Assembly (NCBI GenBank): GCA_902515745.1
Contig: CABXWB010000011.1
Coordinates: 1 to 47,121, forward strand
From: an uncultured Alphaproteobacteria bacterium
Lineage (GTDB): Bacteria; Pseudomonadota; Alphaproteobacteria; HIMB59; GCA-002718135
Direction of reading: 5' to 3'
DNA length: 47,121 bases
Part shown: one piece after another, positions 42,593 through 47,121 of the stretch
How the letters are laid out: each line of letters begins with the position of its first letter
Position numbering within the stretch: position 1 is the first letter of the stretch
Made by a program: the position numbers and the translations under genes
The notes under the pieces: model-generated
Seen by the model: only the letters and a program-made list of their open reading frames with translations
The model's database searches: none
What the model was told of the DNA's origin: nothing

Positions 42593-43489
42593 ATGTCTAT
42601 AATCATTCACAAAAATACAAAGATTTTAGTGCAAGGTTTTACTGGAAAAATTGGAAGCTTTCATGCTGAAGAAATGATTAAGTATGGTTCTAACGTTGTT
42701 GGTGGGGTAACACCTGGTAAAGGTGGTATGACTCATTTAAATCTTCCTGTTTTTAATACTGTTAAAGAGGCTGTAGATCAAACAGGTGCATCAACATCAA
42801 TTTTATTTGTTCCTCCAGCATTTGCAGCAGACTCTGCCATGGAAGCAGCTGATGCGGGTATTAAAACTTGTGTTGCTATTACTGACGGCATTCCTTCTCA
42901 TGATATGGTTAAAATAAAAAGATATATGAGAAGATATCCAAAAGATAAAAAAATGGGATTAGTCGGTCCAAATTGTGCAGGAATAATTAGTCCTGGTAAA
43001 TCTATGTTGGGTATTATGCCTGGTCATATTTACAAAGAAGGTAAAATAGGAATAGTTAGTAGATCTGGTACATTGGGATACGAAGCTGCACAACAACTTA
43101 AAGATTTGGAAATTGGTGTTTCTACAAGTGTAGGTATAGGAGGCGATCCAATAAATGGAAGTTCTTTTAGAGATATAATTGAAAAGTTTGAAAATGATGA
43201 TGAAACTATTGCAGTTTTAATGATAGGTGAAATAGGTGGCCCACAAGAAGTTGAAGCTGGACAATTTGCTAAAGAAAATATGAGTAAACCAGTAATTGCC
43301 TATATAGCAGGACTAACTGCACCTAAAGGTCGTGTAATGGGGCATGCTGGTGCTATTGTTTCAGCATATGGTGAAAGCGCAATAGAAAAAGTAGAACTTC
43401 TTAAAGAGTGTGGAGTTACAATTTCCAAAAACCCTTCTGTAATGGGTGAAACTGTAAAAAAAGTATTAGTAGAAAATAATTTGAATTAA
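42593..43489 (+). CDS. mtkB: Malate-CoA ligase alpha subunit
   Basis: SucD-like subunit, 298 residues. CoA-binding VQGFTGKIGSFHAEEMIKYG (near residue 10) and GPNCAGIISPGKSMLGIMPG are present; H251 in MGHAGAIVSAYGE is the phospho-histidine. It starts 2 bases after mtkA. The order mcl-mtkA-mtkB is that of serine-cycle or glyoxylate-assimilation loci. No serine-glyoxylate aminotransferase or hydroxypyruvate reductase is visible nearby, so a full serine cycle is not shown in this window. Confidence 0.87.
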   Translation: MSIIIHKNTKILVQGFTGKIGSFHAEEMIKYGSNVVGGVTPGKGGMTHLNLPVFNTVKEAVDQTGASTSILFVPPAFAADSAMEAADAGIKTCVAITDGIPSHDMVKIKRYMRRYPKDKKMGLVGPNCAGIISPGKSMLGIMPGHIYKEGKIGIVSRSGTLGYEAAQQLKDLEIGVSTSVGIGGDPINGSSFRDIIEKFENDDETIAVLMIGEIGGPQEVEAGQFAKENMSKPVIAYIAGLTAPKGRVMGHAGAIVSAYGESAIEKVELLKECGVTISKNPSVMGETVKKVLVENNLN

Positions 43490-43505
43490 TATAATTAAAA
43501 AAATA

Positions 43506-43643
43506 ATGAAATTTTTATATAAAAATGAATTCTGGATGTTAATATTCTCTTTAGGTGTTCTTTATTGGTTATTTAATCCATCAGTATTAACAACCTTAGT
43601 TATGATTGTGCCACTTCTATTAGCCGTTTCTTCACGTAAATAA
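43506..43643 (+). CDS. 45-residue membrane microprotein (putative)
   Basis: A short frame starting MKFLYKNEFWMLIFSLGVLY with a second hydrophobic part SVLTTLVMIVPLLLAVSSRK and a TAA stop. Two hydrophobic stretches with a WLFNPS turn and a basic end make a two-helix hairpin plausible. It follows mtkB after 16 bases and fills part of the 205-base gap to the histidine phosphatase gene. There is no clear RBS, and A/T-rich DNA gives such frames by chance. After it, 43644-43694 holds nothing I can support. Confidence 0.4.
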   Translation: MKFLYKNEFWMLIFSLGVLYWLFNPSVLTTLVMIVPLLLAVSSRK

Positions 43644-43694
43644 AGCTAAGTTTACTACTTACTGATTCATGTTTATCATATTGACATTTAAAAA

Positions 43695-44258
43695 ATGAAA
43701 TTATATCTTATTAGACACGCTGAGTCAGAAGCTAATGCAGCATCAGATTTAGATAATCCAACTTATTATTATGATGCAAGAATTACTCAAAGAGGAGTTG
43801 AGCAAGCAAAAAAATTAAATAATAGAATTAAAAATCTTAAATTTGATAAATATTTTTGTTCCCCTTTAACAAGAACATTAGAGACATTCTCTATTATTTT
43901 TCCATCTAAAAAACCTGTAATTGAACCATTAATAAGAGAGCATTTATACCACTCATGTGATGTAGGAAGGCAACCAAAAAAATTAAAAAAAGAATTTAAT
44001 GATTTTGATTTTAATAATTTAAATGATTTTTGGTGGAATAATAACAAACCTATAAATGAAAAAAAAATTATACAAGAGTCTCATAGTGATATTAAAATCA
44101 GATTAAAATCTTTTCTACTATCAATCAAAAAACTAAATTTACAAAAAATTGTATTAGTTAGTCATGGTACATTCTTAAGTCAAATAACTGAATATATGTT
44201 GGATAACTGTGAAGTATATGATTGTGAATACAACGATGTGTACGAAAAATTTTTTTAA
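43695..44258 (+). CDS. Histidine phosphatase (phosphoglycerate-mutase-like)
   Basis: 187 residues, cytosolic. The catalytic LIRHAESEANA (His8) is the RHG-type motif with a phosphate-binding Arg; SPLTRTLETFS has the second Arg, and LVSHGTFLSQI the second His. The C-terminal part is short, so it is a small-domain family member such as SixA- or GpmB-like phosphatase rather than a full glycolytic mutase. The substrate is unknown. It lies 23 bases from the convergent creatininase-family gene; that gap is A/T-only and shows no good terminator. Confidence 0.88.
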   Translation: MKLYLIRHAESEANAASDLDNPTYYYDARITQRGVEQAKKLNNRIKNLKFDKYFCSPLTRTLETFSIIFPSKKPVIEPLIREHLYHSCDVGRQPKKLKKEFNDFDFNNLNDFWWNNNKPINEKKIIQESHSDIKIRLKSFLLSIKKLNLQKIVLVSHGTFLSQITEYMLDNCEVYDCEYNDVYEKFF

Positions 44259-44281
44259 TTTAAATTTTTAAAAATAAAAAT

Positions 44282-45049
44282 CTAAAACATCTCATTTATT
44301 ATTTTATTTAATTTTTGTGTTACTCTATCAATTATTTTTTTTCCTATCTTCGCATTGGATTTTCTAGGATCTCCAATAATTCCACTTTTACTTAATTCTT
44401 TAGTAGTCCAAGCTTTCTTAATATTTTTCTCATAAGAAATGGTTTTAGATGATAAATAATCAGGAGATAATCTATGTTTAGAAATTTTAGATTGCCTAAC
44501 AAGATTTGGAAATAAATATAACATAATAGATGTTTCAAATTCTCCACCATGGTAACCAAAATCTTTTTCTTTACTTGATATAATTCCTTTAAATTGATCA
44601 AATAAAAAATAAGTGCCTTTTACAATATTTATCTTAAATTCTGATTTCAATTCTTTAGCAATAATATCCATATGGCTAATTTGCCCACCATGACTATTAA
44701 AAAGTAATATGTTTTTAAATTTCAATTTACATACATTTTCTAAAATTGACAAAGAATGTGATATAAATTCCAATGAATCAATACTTATAGTTCCGTCAAA
44801 ATCTGTATGTTCAGATGCTGAACCAAAATAGATTTCAGGCATTATTAAATATTTATTTGAATTATATTTTTTATTGAATTCTAATAATATTCCTTCGAGA
44901 ATTTTTTTATCAGTATTTAATGGAAGATGGGGACCGTGTTGTTCTATTGATGAAAATGGGAAAATTAAAACTGTTTTTCTATTTAATTTTTTAATTTCGT
45001 TAGTTGTTAATTCTTCCCAAAAGTTTGTTAGCATTTTTTTATTATACAT
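44282..45049 (-). CDS. Creatininase/ArfB-family metal amidohydrolase
   Basis: 255 residues, cytosolic. Metal residues E36, H38 and D47 in SIEQHGPHLPLNTD, H120 in FNSHGGQ and E170 in YHGGEFETS make a complete dinuclear site. The family includes creatininase, mycofactocin MftE and the archaeal FAPy deformylase ArfB, which acts on an opened GTP derivative. Beside a PTPS-fold protein and a glycosyltransferase, the ArfB-like role on a pterin or pyrimidine intermediate is attractive, yet unproven. Divergent from the MDR gene over 13 bases, so the two transcripts overlap in their control regions. Confidence 0.88.
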   Translation of the reverse strand: MYNKKMLTNFWEELTTNEIKKLNRKTVLIFPFSSIEQHGPHLPLNTDKKILEGILLEFNKKYNSNKYLIMPEIYFGSASEHTDFDGTISIDSLEFISHSLSILENVCKLKFKNILLFNSHGGQISHMDIIAKELKSEFKINIVKGTYFLFDQFKGIISSKEKDFGYHGGEFETSIMLYLFPNLVRQSKISKHRLSPDYLSSKTISYEKNIKKAWTTKELSKSGIIGDPRKSNAKIGKKIIDRVTQKLNKIINEMF

Positions 45050-45062
45050 TTATAAGTAAATT

Positions 45063-46022
45063 ATGAAATCTTATTCTTTATGGATTGATAAAAAAAAACA
45101 AGCTAAAATTTATCAAAAAAAACTTGTTTACAATAAAAATAATAAAACAGTTTTAGTTAAAACTATATACACAGGTATTAGCAAGGGAACTGAAAAATTA
45201 GTTTCATCTAAAAGTGTAAGTAAGGATCAATTTGAATTAATGAAAGCCCCTTTTCAAGAGGGTTCTTTTAATTTACCTATAAAATACGGTTATATAAATG
45301 TTGGGAATATTATTGATGGTCCAAAGAAATATATAAATAAAAAAATATTTAGTCTTTATCCTCATCAAGATTTATATGAAATTTCTATTCAAAATTTAAT
45401 TTTTCTACCTAAAGGCAATTTGCGAAAATATATTCTAACTGCAAATATGGAAACAGCAATTAATATCTTTTGGGACGCTCAATCTAAAAGTAATAACAAA
45501 ATTTTGATTGTAGGGCTTGGCTCTGTAGGATTATTAACTGCCTTTTTTTTTAAAATTAATGGATATAAAAATATTTATGTTTTTGATAATAATAAAAATA
45601 AAAGAAAAATTGCCAATTATTTAGGATTAAATTTTATTGATATAAGAAATATTGAAAAAATAGATGTAGCAATAAACACTACAGCTAATTATAAAGTTTT
45701 AAATTCTTTAATGGAAAAATTATCTATCGAAGGAAAAATAGTAGAAGCTAGTTGGTATGGTAAAAATAAAGGAGAAGTTGCCTTAGGTGGGTATTTTCAT
45801 TCTAAAAGATTAAAAATTATTAGCTCACAGGTATCTAAAATACCAAAATACATGAAAAATAAATATGATTTTGAGGGGAGATTAAAATTAGCAATTAAAT
45901 CTTTAAAAAATTCAAAATTAGAAAAATTAATTACTAGTGAAAGTAATTTTTTTGATTTAGAAAAAGATTACTATAAAATCCTTCAAAATAAGGATACAAT
46001 AATGCATTTAGTAAAATATTAA
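45063..46022 (+). CDS. MDR-superfamily dehydrogenase lacking zinc ligands
   Basis: 319 residues. The GroES-like N-terminal domain has TGISKGTEK where zinc ADHs have CGICGTD; residue 40 is Ser. Likewise the usual GHE is KYGYINVG. So neither catalytic nor structural zinc site is present. The Rossmann motif ILIVGLGSVGLLTA (about 148-161) should bind NAD(P). The SG/TGISTGTE pattern resembles BchC and related dehydrogenases. It starts a rightward set with the PTPS-like gene (2 bases later) and the GT. Substrate unknown; a reduction or oxidation step on a pterin side chain or sugar is a guess. Confidence 0.82.
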   Translation: MKSYSLWIDKKKQAKIYQKKLVYNKNNKTVLVKTIYTGISKGTEKLVSSKSVSKDQFELMKAPFQEGSFNLPIKYGYINVGNIIDGPKKYINKKIFSLYPHQDLYEISIQNLIFLPKGNLRKYILTANMETAINIFWDAQSKSNNKILIVGLGSVGLLTAFFFKINGYKNIYVFDNNKNKRKIANYLGLNFIDIRNIEKIDVAINTTANYKVLNSLMEKLSIEGKIVEASWYGKNKGEVALGGYFHSKRLKIISSQVSKIPKYMKNKYDFEGRLKLAIKSLKNSKLEKLITSESNFFDLEKDYYKILQNKDTIMHLVKY

Positions 46023-46024
46023 TT

Positions 46025-46423
46025 ATGTATTCGATAAAAGTAAGAGAAAATATTCTAATAGCTCATTCTTTACCTGGAGAAGTATTTGGACCAGCTCAAA
46101 ATATGCATGGAGCTACATATCTAGTAGATGCTGAATTTTTCACTGATAAACTTAATAAATACAATATAATTATGGATTTAGGAATAGTGTCCACGACTTT
46201 AAAAGATATTCTTAAAATATATAATTATCAAAATTTAGATGAAATTGATGAATTTAAGGGAAAAATTACCTCAACAGAGTTTTTAGCAGAGGATATTTGC
46301 AATAAGATCTTGAATAGACTAAGAAATGAATTCTCTGATGATTACAAATCTTTAAAAAAAATTAAAATAACTTTGCAAGAATCAAATGTTGCATGGGCTT
46401 CATATGAACAAGAGGTTATCTAA
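46025..46423 (+). CDS. PTPS/QueD-fold protein with altered active site
   Basis: 132 residues with the 6-pyruvoyltetrahydropterin synthase fold: FFxAHxx-like LIAHSLPGEVFGPAQNMHG, MDLGIVSTTLKDIL (for IDFxxLK) and ITLQESNVAWASYE. H14 and H28 match two zinc ligands, but the third is Ala30 (HGA instead of HGH). The catalytic Cys position (four before H28) is Ala24, and the Asp-His pair of QueD is replaced around YNYQNLD (66-72). E119 in LQES, which binds the pterin ring, is kept. So it may bind a pterin or related heterocycle without the normal chemistry. It overlaps the glycosyltransferase gene by 20 bases, a sign of joint translation. Confidence 0.85.
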   Translation: MYSIKVRENILIAHSLPGEVFGPAQNMHGATYLVDAEFFTDKLNKYNIIMDLGIVSTTLKDILKIYNYQNLDEIDEFKGKITSTEFLAEDICNKILNRLRNEFSDDYKSLKKIKITLQESNVAWASYEQEVI

Positions 46424-47121
46424 AAATAAATCTGATATTTATTTTGTTTATCCAGGAAATATTAATGCAAAAACTGGAGGATACATTTATGAAAAAAATA
46501 TCCTAGAATATGCAAAGATAAGAGATATAGATATTAGACCAATTGCTCTAAGTGAAAATTATCCTTTTCCTTCAAATAACGATATAAAATATTTTTTAAA
46601 AATTTTAGATAAAATTGATCCTGACTCAAAAATTATTATAGATGGATTAGCTTTAGAAGGAATGTATTCAATTTTTAAAAAAATACTAACTTATAATGTT
46701 ATCGCGCTAATACATCATCCTTTATATCTTGAATTTAAAGGTCAAAGGTCAAAAAAATTCTTAAGATTAGAAAAAGAAAATTTCAAAAAAATAAACAAAT
46801 TTATTGTGACATCTAAAAATACAAAAAATTTATTAATAAATGAATTTAAGGTACTAAATAATAAAATTTCTGTAGTTGAGCCTGGTATAGAAAGACTTGT
46901 AAAATATAATTTTAAAAATAATAGTAAAATTCATTTTTTAACATGTGGAAGTATAATAAATAGAAAAAATTATCTTTTTTTATTAAAAGTCTTAAAGCCT
47001 TTAGATAATTTTATTTTAGAAATTGTTGGTGATACTACAAGAGATATAGGTTATTACAAAAAACTAAAAAAATTTATTTCTAAAAATTCAATGAACAGAA
47101 AAATAATATTTCATGGTACTA
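46404..47121 (+). CDS. GT4-like glycosyltransferase, 3' end outside window
   Basis: The frame from ATG 46404, inside the PTPS-like gene, stays open to the window end (239 codons). DIYFVYPGNINAKTGGYIYE at the start is the GT4 N-terminal pattern with a GG-Y donor/acceptor loop; IALIHHPLYLE, KFIVTSKNTKNLL, VVEPGIER and IHFLTCGSIINRKNYLFLLK followed by LEIVGD are the usual stations of the GT-B fold. It would transfer a sugar from a nucleotide donor. In this cluster the acceptor may be the pterin-like product. The C-terminal third with the remaining donor-binding Glu is not visible. Confidence 0.82.
   Translation, partial: MNKRLSKNKSDIYFVYPGNINAKTGGYIYEKNILEYAKIRDIDIRPIALSENYPFPSNNDIKYFLKILDKIDPDSKIIIDGLALEGMYSIFKKILTYNVIALIHHPLYLEFKGQRSKKFLRLEKENFKKINKFIVTSKNTKNLLINEFKVLNNKISVVEPGIERLVKYNFKNNSKIHFLTCGSIINRKNYLFLLKVLKPLDNFILEIVGDTTRDIGYYKKLKKFISKNSMNRKIIFHGT

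Noticed and set aside
41430-43489. sucCD (succinyl-CoA synthetase)
   Set aside because: Sequence alone allows it, but the one-base overlap with malyl-CoA lyase favours malate-CoA ligase. Kept as an alternative in the entries.
44264-44275. ATTTTTAAAAAT palindrome between convergent genes as terminator
   Set aside because: It is pure A/T with no stable G/C stem, and such repeats arise by chance at this base composition.
1-47121. CRISPR arrays, tRNA or rRNA genes, insertion sequences, phage genes
   Set aside because: I looked for repeated spaced units, tRNA cloverleaf motifs in the gaps, and transposase or integrase motifs, and saw none; gaps are too short to hold most of these.

Overview
The window is very A+T-rich and gene-dense. 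Nearly every base is coding, many neighbours overlap by 1-20 bases, and I see no rRNA, tRNA, CRISPR array, insertion sequence or phage gene. No gap without a gene exceeds about 110 bases. HdaA-type DnaA paralog, alphaproteobacterial SerC, XdhABC with XdhC, malyl-CoA lyase with malate-CoA ligase, BMP-type ABC importer and the streamlined layout suggest a free-living marine alphaproteobacterium with a small genome (SAR11, HIMB59/AEGEAN-169 or similar). That placement is inference from gene content and composition; no marker-gene tree was possible.

Layout. 1-4.1 kb: 3' part of an HdaA-like ATPase, aspS, an EamA exporter, a small membrane protein and an AlkA-type glycosylase. 4.1-18.95 kb: a divergent purine-catabolism locus. 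The leftward operon (uraH-xdhA-xdhB-xdhC-guaD-puuD) carries guanine to xanthine, urate and hydroxyisourate. The rightward operon (puuE-uraD-alc-allA) takes the later intermediates to glyoxylate and urea, followed by a BMP-family ABC importer and a Gpt-like phosphoribosyltransferase. Only 52 bases separate the two operons, and a perfect 14-base palindrome lies in them. 18.95-26.3 kb: an iodotyrosine-deiodinase-like nitroreductase, rhodanese, EamA transporter, TrpB2, and DUF1015-serC-serA (serine synthesis). 26.3-32.9 kb: htpG, an SLT lipoprotein, an M20 amidohydrolase, an ABC-2 permease, a VTT protein, small membrane proteins and a PhyH oxygenase. 32.9-35.7 kb: a nucleoside hydrolase and psuG/psuK for nucleoside and pseudouridine breakdown. 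35.7-39.3 kb: a three-domain kinase/M23/class-III aminotransferase fusion beside a LysE exporter. 39.3-43.5 kb: a DUF4864 protein, SRAP protein and mcl-mtkA-mtkB. 43.5-47.1 kb: a small membrane ORF, a histidine phosphatase, then a creatininase-family protein, a zinc-less MDR dehydrogenase, a PTPS-fold protein lacking its usual catalytic residues, and a glycosyltransferase that runs off the end.

How it fits together. The purine locus ends in glyoxylate, and mcl-mtkAB about 27 kb away could reversibly join glyoxylate to acetyl-CoA and recover malate and ATP, so purines could serve as carbon as well as nitrogen. Nucleoside hydrolase and PsuGK would release bases or ribose phosphates from nucleosides. 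The most likely under-described systems are the terminal pterin-fold/glycosyltransferase/creatininase cluster (44.3-47.1 kb) and the kinase-M23-aminotransferase fusion (35.7-38.7 kb).
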